A DNA stretch of 64,000 nt. Source: Pelodera strongyloides. Taxonomy: Eukaryota > Nematoda > Chromadorea > Rhabditida > Rhabditidae. Position numbers and translations under genes: made by a program. The notes beneath the pieces are model-generated. The model was not told where the DNA came from, made no database searches, and worked only from the letters and a program-made list of their open reading frames with translations. This document shows positions 47,101 through 60,800 of the stretch, piece after piece; the stretch's first letter is position 1; each line of letters begins with the position of its first letter. The stretch spans positions 1 to 64,000 of the forward strand of contig JAANDG010000080.1 of the NCBI GenBank assembly GCA_036852015.1. Reading direction: 5' to 3'.

Positions 47101-50100
47101 TGTGCATAACAGTTGTATAATTCATAAAATGCCTTTATAAACTCATGTACTAGAAAATTAGCCTGGTATTAAGCGGTAATACAAATGCGATAATTTATGA
47201 TACTTCTATGTTCACTCTTCATACAGTACCCCTTCACTGGATATCAATTCCCTTACCTTAACCCATTCGAGTCGATCGACAAGTGAGGATCCAGTAGCAG
47301 TACATGTCAACTCTCCAGGCTCACCAAGGTCGAACCATTGAGAAGAACCGCCGAGGACGGACACGGTGGCCACCTTTGATGGCTCAACCACTAAATACGG
47401 GAAGACTTTTTATTTTTTAAGCAAAGTTGGGAATACAATCGTTTAGGGACAGCTAGGACAAACCCTACGAGGTCACTGATGAAAAAAACTAAGAAATACT
47501 TAGGTTTATCGTATTATTTTGTCAGGCTAACACTAATATTCTACTAAATATGATGTTGTTGGCCAGAGTGTTTCCATAAAAATTATGTGAAATGCAGCTT
47601 GAAAACCAACCATAGCTTCGATCTAATGTTTTAATATTGTCAGTAAAGGAAGGACCAGGAAACCATGCTTCATAGCTATCATAGAGACCTAGTATAGAAA
47701 CATACCCTCAATGTAGATATTCTTAGTGGCAGTCGCGTGCAGATTCGATCCCTTGCAGGTGTATTGTCCGGCGTTTCCGAGTCCAATTGCGGGGTGTCTG
47801 ATGAATTGTTCGGAAATTGTGACAGGCTTGAAATCGTCGGGCAGGTCACCACGCTCCGGTCCAGGGTCATGGAGCCATTCCACCTGTAGTGAGGTATGCT
47901 ATTTGATTATTTATTGATTACGTGCCTATTTACCCTTTTTGAAAAAACGAGTACACCATCAATCTTATACAGTTTATGCAAACGAACATAAATTAGAATA
48001 AAAATCGAGCTAAATTCGAGCAACTTTGCATCAATACGTAAGAATTCAGCTGTCCACGATGCGTTCCAAAAACCGGCCGGTATTTCGCTTTAATCATTCC
48101 GCATAAACCCCTTGGAGTTCCGCAAAGAATTCTCTGCACAAATAATACCAAAACGTATATTCCTGAATGTCTGCTTCCCAAATCAACTTATTATGGTGTG
48201 AGGTTTTATCTTCTTTTTTTTTCGTTATTGGTTGATGCACCAATAAATCATAATGTAAAAAAAGTACGGTACCTCAGGATCGGGATCTCCGAAAGCCTCG
48301 CACTTGACCTCAAGTGGTTCACCGACGGTGAGCACAAGTCTCGGACCGGCTGGGGTGGTCTTTACAGTGAGGGAATCTCCGATATTGACAACACCGTGGT
48401 CAGAAGCCTCACCAATCGAGTTCTTGGCAGTGCAAGTGTAATCACCGTTCAATTCAGATCTACAAGATGCTTGGATGTTTCTGTGTATTAAATTATCAAG
48501 AGTGTTTACGATAGATGCAAAATGAAAGAGAGTAATGAAGGATCTTCAGAGGTTCTCCTAGATACAGGATTACTAATACCAACCAAGTAAGGTGTTAGCT
48601 TTTTTTATTTTATTATAACTATTGTGTCAGGAGTCTTATCTCACCTTATATTACTAAAGCCCGAGTGTTGATCAATGTTTACCAAACATCGATGAGTAAG
48701 TTAATTTGAATAAGGTAAGTTTACTGTTTACCTTCCAGAAGCAAAGTCGAGAATGTTGTTCTCCAGTGGAGTGACGTCGTGAGCAAGAGGAGCACCACCA
48801 GGTCCAGTCCAGGTGACCTGAAGTAATGATACTGTAATCTAGTGTAATTTTACTAATAATTCATCATCTATGGTAACTACGACTCTTTAGTTCTAAAGCT
48901 GGCCAGGTTAACTTGGTCTGCCCTAGTGGTTTCAAACTACACAAAAACGGGTGACCCATCTCGTAGCTAGAATGCCCTTGTATAGGTGCGCTCTTGCAGC
49001 GTAAAACATTTATTTATTTATTTAGAAAAATAACGTAACAAGGCTCACTTCAGGTGTGGGCACTCCGGTAACAATGCATCTGAATTGATGTCTGTCTCCG
49101 GGTCTTCCGTTCCAGACGCGTGGTTCGACACGTGCGGTAGGAGGTTCTTCGGCTAAAGAATTCTTTTGAATTAGTGGTACTGGGTTACTGTGCTGGGTGG
49201 TTTAAGCACCCAAGTTTGAGGTGAGCATGGACCTCCGATGGACTTTCTATGCTAGAAATCACAAACCTATTTGTGCAAATTACAATAGAACACAATCAAC
49301 ACGTTTGAATTTCAGCGAGAAATTCGTCCAAAGCATCACCATCCTAGTTCATACTTTCATACATAGACTCCGATAACAGATATTCTCACAGTCAACAACG
49401 GCCAGCTTGACAGGGTCAGCGACACCAGTTCCGAACTCGTTGGTTGCCGTGCAGACGTAGTCTCCAGCAACACTGTCATCGGCATTCTCAACAACCAGAT
49501 CATCTCCCTCTTGGAAGACATCACCACGAAGTGGTGAATCGGCATCCTAAACCACAAAATTCAGTTATATTCTAGAACGAGCGTGCCAACGTGATAGCGT
49601 GGCACGGCCAGTGTTTTGTGAAAAATGAGCTGGATAACACTAAAGCTCCATTCTATGAACCAGTTTTTCAAGTATCTCATAAATATTTTACTATTTCTTG
49701 TGCTTATTGATGTTATAAATTACTGGCATCACTAAATGATATCCACTAGGAAACTAGGCCATTTAAATAAAAAGGTTATTCAATGTTCTACCTGGTATCC
49801 CCAAGTAATGGTGGCTGGTGTATCGGAGTGGGCCTCACAGTGGAATCGGGCCTTCTCGCCCGGTGGTACGGTAATAAGAGGGGGCGTGGCGACTGGACGG
49901 GGAGGAGCACCTTCGGCTGGAAATTTGCATAAATTTAAAAATGAAATGCATTTTTGAAGTGATGCCGTTTCCCAACCAGCAGATGTAATCTTATCTGTCG
50001 TGTGTTTTCTACTGTAAAAAAGTGCATAAGGATCCGGGAACATTACTGCACAAATCTAATTTTATAATAATCGATAGGAAGAATATAAATATAAATCTTG

Positions 50101-51757
50101 ATTTGATACCATGAAATATGATAAGTGAATAGCAGAGAATTAATAAGGAGCCCCTGACAAGAGGACCAGATACTTCTGCGAGTCTGGCCTTCAGGAATAG
50201 GTCAACCTATGTAGAAGCTTACGTGATTCGACGTCAAGTACTGAGGGAGTAGACTCCTTGGGTGGTCCTCGTGGTGGGTGGTATACACAAATGTACTCTC
50301 CAGCATCGGCCTATATAGGTATAAATAAAAATTTGAATCAGGGCACTGCAATGTTTAATGAATTATAACATATGAAAAATGCGCCTCGTTGGGCACGTCT
50401 ATAGGGGAGCTGTTCTAGACCAGAATAGCGCGAAATAGTTGGGTCATACTCGACCTGCAAAGCTAAGGACTTATACTTACGCTCTGGGCATTAGGGATGT
50501 AAAGTTCGCCATTTGATTGGCTAGCATCAAGTGGCAGAGGGGCTCCGTCCCGACGCTTCCAAGAGAGAACGGCCTCAGGCTGTCCATCAACCCAACACCT
50601 AAAGACACATGGTATATTTTATAATTGATCGTCTATTATGGTTGATTGCCTACAGTTATCGCATAGAGGTATACTGTACAGTTGGAGGACAGAGGTTTTA
50701 GTCCATACGATGAAATTGAATGTGATTTGTCCCGCACTCCATGCCAAAAGAAAACCGTAGATCTTACTTAATCGTGGCAGGATCATCTTGAGGTACCGAT
50801 TGGTGGGGCGGCGAGACTTCAGGGCGCTCGTCAACTCCTGTAAAAGTATATAGTCTACATAGCGTGAATATTCACTGTTACTCTACCAACTTTCGTTTTA
50901 TATAAGATTTATACAAAATGTGCAGATAGCAGTGCCTCAATACTTCAATCATCAAACCTTCAGTGAGTGGTGCTACAGTCTTGGGTGTGACATATACGGT
51001 AGCAGGTCTGGAGTCGACAGGGGCTCCGGTGTGCGGGTCATCGGCAGTGCAGACATAGTCTCCAGCGTCGTCGAGCTTGGCACTAGGGACGTGAAGGGTT
51101 CCGTGCTGTTCGTAGGAGTCCTCGGGCAATTCTGCGCCCTCCTTTCTCCATGTGAGCCTAATGTTAGGCTGTCCGGGTACCCAGCATCTAATGTTGAACC
51201 GGGATCCCTCGGGCAGGGACTGCTCGGCCGGGTCGACTTCGATGGTGATAGGACCACCTAGGAAAAGGGAAAGTGGAAATAGGATGGAAAGGTGAAACGG
51301 GATTCGGTTACACTAGAAAGTGGAAAGAGTAGGAAAGTACTTGAAAAGTGGGGAGGAAATTGGGAAATGAACCCACGGAAGACTTGAATGTGAACATGCG
51401 AAATAATGAGCGAATGTACTAAGGGATCTCCATTCTGTCACCTTATAGAAAGCAGGGAGAACTGTCTCATCTCGTCCCAACAAAGGGGGAGGGAAGGGAT
51501 TGGGGGTAATCTCCCAGTGGTTAATTAAACTAATTGACATACGTGGTCGGTTGACGTTGATGGTAGCGGGAACCTGTTGAGGGTTGCGGCCGGATGGATC
51601 GTAGGCGATACAAGTGTAACGTCCGGCATCCGCCTAGAAATAATGTTTTGAAAAAAACTGAATAGCAATACGTTTAGGGAAAATAAGTCGCAAGAAAAAA
51701 TACGTGTTGGGTGGTCTCACATTAAATGTAAGTTCCTAAGATCTCGCTTCTCCCCCC

Positions 51758-51803
<46 letters not shown>

Positions 51804-54800
51804 CTCTTCTCTTCTCTCTCTCTCTACTCTCTCTTCTCAATACTCTATCATCTCTGTTCCTCTCTGTCAGCCAACAATTTAGTTCTCTACAAAATTATCA
51901 TATCTATCCTACCTGTTGTGCACTAGGAATGGTGAGCACTCCTCCCTGTTCGTTGGCTCCTCGGGGAAGTGGTTCTCTGTCTCCCTTCATCCATCTAATC
52001 TGGGCATTGGGTTGTTCGGGTACCCAACAACGGACCGTGGCGGGTGAGCCTTCGTCAACAGTCTGAACTGGCGGGTCGACCATAGGGGCTGCGGGAGCTA
52101 AAGGTAGGTTTGCTAATTCAGTCCCCTTGCATGCTCCTCTCTCATTCCCTATTTGATTCTCTCACAATATCTCCCAATACTTTCTCTCTCTATCGGTCTC
52201 ACTCTATCATCAGGCTCGTCTTATTAATTTTTTTACTATTGTCTCTCAGATATTCATGTATTTTCTTTGAGTTTGATGGACGGCATGCAAATCGTTGTGG
52301 GACATAAAAGAGACCGGATTTCATGGAACATGCTTTAAAGCGAAATGCTAGCCCCTTTGGAAAATTTGCATATGATAAGCAAATCCTATGTATCCTATGC
52401 TAATTTTGTACGATCGTCCACGGCAATCGTACAAAATTAGCATAGGATACATAGGATTTGCTTATCATATGCGAATTTTCAAAAAGAGGCTAGCATTTCG
52501 CTTTAACAATCACAGAGGTGAACTTGCCATTCAAAAAGGTGTTTTGCATGCACTTTCGAGGAAAGGTGTGTGAACTCGTAAATCAATGTCCACATTCGTG
52601 TCACTAGTAATTCTCCCAATTGGGAATTCTGGGTTCCCTTTAGAAACCCCGATCCCTCTTGGAAGTACTACCAGTGCTCAAAATCTCGGACCAAACCACG
52701 TGGGGAAAAGTGCAAACGTGCAAACCCTCGGGCTCCTCCTCTCCCTTGCGAACATTGAGCCGCGCCGGCGGTGCCTGTTGCGGAGCGTTGGTGCGCGGGT
52801 CGATCGCCGTGCAGAGGTATGACGTGGCGTCGTTCATGGTCGTTTGTGGGAACTTGAGGAAGCCGTCTCGGACGATGACGTCAGAGGGCAGGCTCTGGCC
52901 ATCGGCACGAGCCCAGGTCAGCTCTGCGCGCGGGTTTCCGGGCACCCAACAACGGAAGTGGGCAGGATCTCCCTCTGGGACTGTTTGCTCGGCAGGCTCT
53001 ACTTGAGGGCCTACTGTAGGACTGGCTGAAAGTGAACATGCAAATAGGGGGCAAAGTGAGCACAAAGGGAAGAGGACAATGAAAACTGATACAGGCAACC
53101 TCACAAAGCCTCACACACTAAAGATTCTTAGAAACTGTATTTGCATTACTAAACATTTTTTTTTCAGAATGTTTTCGAAACTTTGAAATGTTTGTATTTA
53201 GCTGAAACAGTCGTGGAAAGAAGCAGACACAAACACGTGTACACGCATGCAGGAGACTGTGGGGGACGTGCTATTGATAGCATGCAACACCAACAATTTG
53301 TAAAAAATATATTTCTGCACCCTCTTATGTAAGAAATCTCAAAATTGCCAATAAGTCTCTCACTATAGGCTATAGGGAGCCTTCTTAAGAAAATACATGG
53401 TGTAGTTAAAACTTCGAACAGTTACGGTAACGTTAAGGTAACTTTACAGTAACATTACGGTAACGTTACGACCACGAATCTGAACAACTTACGTTGCTGG
53501 GGTGGCAATACCCTAAGTGATACGGGATCGGAGAGTTGGGGTTGGTTGTCGCGTGGGTCGGTGGCCTGGCAGATATATTGGCCGGCCTCAGCTTGGGAAG
53601 CTCTGGGAATGTGAAGAATTCCCTGGTTCTCCTGGACACCAGCGGGTAGAGCGCCACCGCCCAGACGAGTCCACTGAAATGAGCGTTTATGGGTATTTAT
53701 AATAAAGCAACCAAAATTTTTTTCAGAATAGGTATAAGAAATGTTATGTTTGGACTGTTTTGTACAGAAACATCCTACAGGCCACAGGCGAATCAGACAG
53801 GCCAGTTCATAGATGCAATTATGCTAATTTTGTAACAATTAGGCTTTGAAAACCATATTCATGCAGCGAGAAGGGAAGAGACATTTGAAGCACCTATGCC
53901 CGAAAGGAAGCATAGTTAACTTAGTTAACCCTATTTTTGTTTTTGTGAGACATGTTTATTTTTTACCGAGAGGTCTACATATAGTACGATTTACCTTAAG
54001 AATAGCCTGATTGTTTCCAGGCACCCAGCATCTGTAGCGGGCGGGTTCTCCTTCGTTAACGGTCTGCTCCAGAGGATCGACACGGGGACGAACGGCTGAA
54101 AGATAACAATGTATCCCATGGTTAGCAAAGTTAGAAGAAGCGTAAATATTAATCCACCGTAGTCTCGCACGCTGGTAAGAAAAGTTACCAGCTGGGCAAA
54201 TATCAGCACAACAGAACACCCTGATAAATACAGTATGTGTAGCGAAATCCCCACACCAGAGGAAAGCGAATGGCTCACAGCGGGTCACAGCGTAGTTAAG
54301 CACAACAATCTTTTGATGAAAGATGAAAAAGTTACAGTTTGGATGACCCTCACAGGGTTTCATATGTTTGAGGTTATAGAAGGCGAAGAATTTTGTAAGA
54401 CACAAGCCACAATAGTTATGAATGGTTAACTGGTCAGAGGTAGAGCAGAAAAAGTAGAGCAGAAAAAGTTCACGCCGAACGACCAGTTATTCTTCATTAT
54501 GATTGTAAACGTCACAATATCGGCTCATCCTCGTTCATCGGTTACGTTTTTTATTAAACAGGGCAAGACACAACATTCGCTGGGGGTAAGGGCGGGGCAC
54601 ATACTGTTATAGTTATTGGAAATGTTGTTATTTGGGGGAATCTTCGTTATAATTGACATCAGTAGGAGGAACCGAAGAACCACATCATCGGCGCAAGTTA
54701 TTAGGCGGTTGTCAAGCTATTCACACATCATCGCACTCTCAGTTCCCTTACGTCCAAATGCACATCTCTCTGGCGGCTGCACGGGCGGTCTACGCGGGCC

Positions 54801-57800
54801 GCAGTTACGTCGGGGCGGGGGAGGCGGGGGTGGAACTAAAGCATTAAACCACGGTCCCCTAACATGCCGACATGCGGGATAATAAAAATTCACGCTAAAT
54901 TGGATCATGCAAATTGTAAAAGGCAAAGGTAAAAATGAAAATGGCGACATTATGGCGCTCGTTTTGCACATGCGACTTGTGTGGGCAACGCCGCAAATAA
55001 AACTTAAAATACCCTCTAAACTAGTTTATCCATGCAAAGGTAAAATATTAAGGCAAGGGTAAACAATAAAAAAACGGATCAAGTAGCGGCGCACTTTTCG
55101 CTTACAAATGGCGCACAAGCAAATACAATAATCATGCCATACCGGGTTCCGCGCAGTCTGGAGGCGGTTGGTAGGGAGCCTGGGTGGTGGTAGTTGGAGG
55201 TGGTGGTGGGTAGGTAACCCTTTGCGGCTGGGGTTGTCGAGGTCGGGTATCACAGCGTCTTGGTTGATGAGCCGGTCGGAGCGGCTGAGGGTGCTGAGGC
55301 TGGGGCTCCGGAGCAGGAGTAGGCGGGGGAGGAGTCGGCTGAGCTGCAGGGAAACAAGCCAGGGGTAAATTTAGATGTAACATGAGGTTAAAGCGGAGTG
55401 GCACGGGGTTTGTTTGTGGGGTGTGAACACCTTTTCTTTGCCGAGAAGACAGTGCACACCGCACAAACCACGGACCATGCCGGTTTAAACTCCAACATGC
55501 GGTAATTTATGAGAACAATTGGGTAGAGTTGCACATGTAAATTGATCACTACACAAAAATTGAATCGCTACAAACATGTTATCATGCGCATGCAGTTTTC
55601 TATTCATATGAATCAAGCTTGAGACCATTACTCGGTTACTTCATGCTCTATCATGCTCAACATGCAAATACAGTTATCAGTAAACCTTGCGTAAATACAG
55701 TAATCACCTTACGTAAGGTACTTACATAAGGCGGTTATGTAGCCAACAGTTATATACCTTTAAATTATTTACAGTAAGATAAACTTACGTCGGACAACAT
55801 CAAGTCGCGCGTCCGGGCTCTTTCCGATACCGTGTTGTGTAACGGCCGAGCAGATGTAGTTACCAGCGTCTTGTTGATGTGTTTGCGGGATCTTGAGTGC
55901 GTTACCAGTCTGGTACACACCGTGGGGTAGGGGACCTAATTATATTACATATAGTGTCAATTAGCTAATTGATGGGCCCGTTTGCGACAGTATTTTTGTC
56001 GACTTTTATCTACATACTTTGAAGGAGTCCTTGGGATCACTTGTTCCCACACAAATGTACAGAAAGTAAATTTTGCCACTCGTACCGGTACCACTAACTG
56101 CTAAATTCTTCGGTTAGACCTCCTTACCTCCCACGTACTCCTTGTGCCAAGTGATCTGACAGTCGGGTATTCCGGGTACCCAGCATCTGAACTGAGCGGG
56201 ATCTCCCTCGGTGACCGTTTGGTGTGGAGGATCGACCTGGGGCTTGGGAGGTTGGCCTAAATAAAGGGAAGGTAAGGTATATGTTACAGGTAGGAAGGAT
56301 AGGCACACCAAAGTGCTATCGGAAACTGGAAAAGGCATGCAGAAAAGGGAAATTTGATTTTCAAACAATTGAAATGATAAATTTATAAGTACGCTTATTC
56401 CCAGCATACTTTTTTTAATTATTTAGAAATTCGCTTTTCTACTGACAATAAATGTCATCTACTTGTCATCTACATCTACTCTATATCATCTACTTTGATT
56501 TTTTTTTCATCGTCTCTCACGGCGTTGCGCTCTTTTCGGTTTTTGATTCAAAACATAGACAGTAAACAGATATAACATAGAACGTGTAAAGTTTGTTGAA
56601 ACGTGTAAAACTGAAAGATATGTTGGTTAGGCGGCTGATGGAAAGTAAGTATTCGAGATTGAGATAGATTGGTATCTAGAGAAGCTTTGCACCACACTCT
56701 GCACACATAGTAATATCTAGCTATACAATATATAGCAGTGTTACAGTACTGATTAGCGGAGCCTCAGTGTAAGGCGCCGGGTGATACGTTGGTACACTAT
56801 ACGGAGTGGTTGTAGTTTCTAAAGTACTCTGGTGATTACTCTGTACCTAAAGCTCTCTATTACTCTGAAGCCTTATGAGCTCTACAGTAGGGTTATTACG
56901 GTCGACATTTACATTTTCAATATTACAGTGTCGTTATGTCAACCCCAGCTTTGAGTATTTTTTATTTGCTAAGTACTAGTTACTATTCTTGAACTTTGTC
57001 AATGTGAGCTTTAGCTCATTGAACCAATAAACATATTACAGTATCCCTACTACAGTACCCGGTTCAGTTTCTTGGATGAGTTTAAGTGTGGCCTGATCGT
57101 TGGCGTATCTCGTAGATGTGGTAGCGGAACATCTATACAACCCGGTGTCCTGCTCCGTTACACCGTCAATTGTGAGCACACCGCCGTGCTGTCTGGCGTT
57201 GCCGGGAAGCTCGACATGCCCAACGTGCTGCCACTCGAAGTTAACCGGCTCATGTGGCTAAACAACGTTGTTAATAAAATGAAACGCAAAAAAAAATTAT
57301 CACCACAAAAAGCAAACTAATATGGACCTGAGTGGCGTAAAATTGTTAGCAAATTACATTCAACCAATAAGTTAACTCTGTTGTTGTTCTAGTTTCTAAA
57401 GAGCTTTTCACTACGATTAGCCTACAGTAAATGTGAGATGTCTGCATGTATTCTCCGATAAAATTGCATGGCACACGTCGGCAAGGAGACCTGCGGGCCA
57501 AATAAGGACCCTTCCTTAGAAGTGTAAGTACTGATTATTGTTAGTAATACCTGATATCCAACTGTCTGACAGGTCCACGTAACTCTACTCCCAGGATGGA
57601 CGAATTGATTTTTCGGCTCGCCAATTTGCACGCGTAGAACTGTAGGATAAATGAAAGCGTTAGGGTTATTAGCAGCAAACAAATTAATGAACTGAAAAAT
57701 TGGCGACGTGACGGCGCTAGTCTGGCACACAATGATTGCCCGTGATAATCGACAACACGCATAAACACGCATTTATACAAAGATATTGTAGTTGTTGGGC

Positions 57801-60800
57801 ATTTTAACTCCATATTGAATCAATGAGTATACGACAAAAGGTGACAAATTGCATTGACTCACGGCACAATTTTTTGCGGTAAAACACATAGAGAAACATA
57901 GGGTATGTGCTTTTGTAGAGAAACTTTGGCTGAACGCGGCAATATCAAAACTAGTGCGCGGGAGTATAGCCGCGCATCGGTTGCCCGCGGTTTTTCATTG
58001 TTAGCTACGAAATAGCCTATGCAAAAATATCCACCCTATACTTCTCCAGGTCTATGCAGATACACCTATGATGTATAAGACATACACAAGAACACACGAA
58101 ACGGGGCGAAACTTTTTATATACGTTCCCAAGTATAATGTCTCTAAACTACTACTTATTATTATGAGTATGTTTTCGAGGCGCTGTGCAGAGGTGACAAA
58201 TATATGATCAAATCTTCCACCTTCTGGAGTTACCTGAAAAGTTTCGCCCATTTTCGTGTGTTCGAACATAGAATGTGTTTGTGCTAGAAACTCCTTCCGC
58301 TCGGGTAACAAGGTGCTACCGTTGGCGAAATAACACGTTACCACCTTGGTAATGGGCTCAGGTTACCGCTCTGGTAACTAGATGTCAAGTTTTGGTAACA
58401 CCCAAAAATGGGGAGCAAACGTGGTAGGTAAACGTGGTAACGTAACGGTGGTACAAGTCCTTCTGGACAAAAACATCGAACTTCAAACAATCACATATAC
58501 AAGTAGTAACGGTGCAAAAACGCCACACACAGAAAAACAAAAACGAAAACATGAAACAATTTATTTGAGTTTAGTCTAAACGTGAGACGATTGGACACAT
58601 GTAGATAAGTAGGCTTTGTTTTAGTTATTAAACATTTATTGTAGTTTGTAGTTCATCATTATTATCTTCGAAGTTCGATTGCGCTGATTTCATAGAAACG
58701 CTTGAAATTATTGCTATAACTTTTCACTTCGTTCATAACTTGGAGGTTCTAGGCCCTAGTGCTGAGTATATGAGTACGCTATATGTTTATGATGATTATT
58801 AATTTTATTAAGCACTAAGCACTATACAAAAACTGAAAGAAATCTTCAAAAAAGTGAAAACAATTCTGCGTGCTGAGATTTTTTTGTTAGTTGGAGAAAA
58901 TCCTTGTGGGGCAGGACATATACAGAGAAAAAAAACGAAGAAACGTGAAAAACTACTATAAAACGAGTGAGTGAAGCAAATATAAATCGTTGTCTAAATA
59001 AAGTAAAAAACGTGAAAACGTAACAACACAAAAGGCAGTTGATTTTGAAACACGGCATATAGTGATATATGTGTTTGAGTAAAGAAAAAAGAAAGAAAAT
59101 AAATCTGCAATCTGACACAAACAAACATATAGAGACACATCAAAGACGTACACACGGTGACATGGAAATATGCAAACTTTGCCTAATAGCTTTTCTTAAA
59201 ATATGCATGACCTATGTCGCATCCTGTACCCCTAGACCAGGGTACTGTATTTTAAATTTATGCTAATTTCTCTCTGAAACCACATAAATTAGCATACACC
59301 CCAGTGGTGATATTTTTGCTTGCAGGATGTGTTCATTACCGGTAAAGTGGTATGCCATGTGGCTCGTGAAACTATATCGGGTAGCGAGACAATTTTCACA
59401 AACCACGTACCACGCCACTTTAATGGCTAGATTTAATTATTTGACTAAAGCAATTAGATCTACTGATGGAAGAGACGCGAGCGGACGCGGATACGCCTAC
59501 GTCTAGCGGCCCTATGCCTCTGGGCACTCTCACCGTCTGGAGCGGGGATGAAGTCAACGCGATCCTGTCGGACATCACCGATGGGGATACACAGACGACC
59601 GTCACCCTTGGTATTACGGGTGTAACCGGGAGCGCATCTAAAACAGGCAAATGGATAAACAAAACGTAAAGTTAAACCCATCGGTATAAGTGAAATGACC
59701 TCGACATTATGTTATGGTCCCGTGCTTGAAATAACACTCGAGATTGTTGGATTGTCACTAATTTAATAATAATAATTTATTACGTACACATACAATTCAT
59801 GAGAAAAATATATGCAAAAATATTTAATTCTCATGAACAACATCGTGTTGTAGGGTGCCAATCCTGATTTTCCTTCTTATTTTTTGTGCATATTTTATGC
59901 TGTTCAGTCACGCACTATCAATTAATTATTACAATTTTTATTTTCTTATTTTACAAACTGGAATATTGGAATTTTTCATAAAGATCATGAAAAAGCAAAT
60001 AAACTTACTCGTTGCAGAGACGACCGGTGAGGCCTGCGGGGCAGATTCTACAGCTAACCTGTCCCTGAGAGTCGAGGTAGCAGTCAGAGGCACCGCTGAA
60101 AATGTTAGGTGACTTTATTTACCTATATCCTTTGTTAGCTAGTTTGGGTTTAATCCGAGAGCCCTTTTTTCCAGTTTTCATACCATATCAACCTCATCCC
60201 AACCCCCTGTAGTACAATACGTCAATAGCGTACACTTTACGAAGTTCATGTGGCCTGGAAAAGTGGCACGTCGTTGGGTTCTGCGTGCAGGTTGCTCGCA
60301 ACTCACGCGGCTCGCACGCCAAGTTTCGCGTCTACACCGTTACTGAAAATGAAAAGCAAAAACGCACGGGCATGGACAAGGCTTGCAGTCGAATGGAGTT
60401 CCCTCAGTGGCGTCACCGTAGAAACCCTTCTTGCACCGTTCGCAGTGAGTTCCCTCGGTGCTATGCTCGCAGAACTAAAAATAGTTTATTTGTATTCGAA
60501 TTCACTCTCTCTCTCTCTCCTCTCTCTCTCTCTTTCTCACTCTCTCCCTCTATATTTCTCTCGCTCTCTCTCTCTCTCTCTGTTCTCTAAAATCTTACCA
60601 GGCATCTTCCGAATGAGTCACATCCTCTTGGCGAGTGGTTGTTGCACTGGCAAGGTGGCCGGGTGGCGGCGGGCTGGCAATCGTTGGGAGTTCCCCTCCT
60701 GGCATCTCCAACAAACCCGGGCTTGCACCTCTCACACTCATCTCCCTCAGTATTGTGCTGACAATCGATACAGAATCCGTACTCCTGGAAAGTGATAGCT

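Larger units (their letters stand above)
38394..49152 (-). other. unc-52: perlecan domain IV, C-terminal Ig run
   Basis: Exons: 49049-49152, 48732-48817, 48273-48459 (Ig 9 and start of Ig 10); 47706-47883 (rest of Ig 10); 47257-47390, 46635-46814 (Ig 11); 46443-46515 plus 45993-46199 or 44781-44987 (Ig 12, alternative second halves); 44129-44205, 43958-44022, 43763-43860 (Ig 13); 43213-43295, 42391-42462, 41263-41491 (Ig 14); 39017-39066, 38648-38753, 38394-38504 (Ig 15). Typical signatures include [37 protein letters not shown] and [10 protein letters not shown]. Phases agree at each junction; the join from Ig 14 to Ig 15 is the weakest. Confidence 0.9.
49390..57639 (-). other. unc-52: perlecan domain IV, N-terminal Ig run
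   Basis: Exons: 57551-57639, 57059-57257 (Ig 1); 56128-56256, 55789-55935 (Ig 2); 53995-54095, 53493-53673 (Ig 3); 52726-53025 (Ig 4, one exon); 51913-52097, 51543-51633 (Ig 5); 50958-51257 (Ig 6, one exon); 50768-50837, 50481-50598, 50223-50310 (Ig 7); 49792-49916, 49390-49546 (Ig 8). Each has the B-strand Cys, core Trp and D-x-G-x-Y-x-C. Ig 2 to Ig 6 share an unusual RCWVPG (once RCWVPE) at the first Cys and KCWVDG occurs in Ig 7, pointing to tandem duplication. Ig 4 and Ig 6 are both encoded by single 300-base phase 1-1 exons. Two linkers of Pro/Thr-rich sequence interrupt the run and are listed separately. Confidence 0.93.

Noticed and set aside
58066..58344. A 92-codon minus-strand open frame in the domain III-IV intron
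   Set aside because: No Ig or EGF signature, no good acceptor, and inserting it would break the phase between exons 59534-59637 and 57551-57639.
59461..59533. Basic C-terminal tail and stop at the end of the laminin-EGF exon ([15 protein letters not shown])
   Set aside because: A strong GTGAGA donor at 59533 lies just before this tail and its phase matches the first Ig exon at 57639, so the tail is most simply intron sequence. It would matter only if RNA shows retention.
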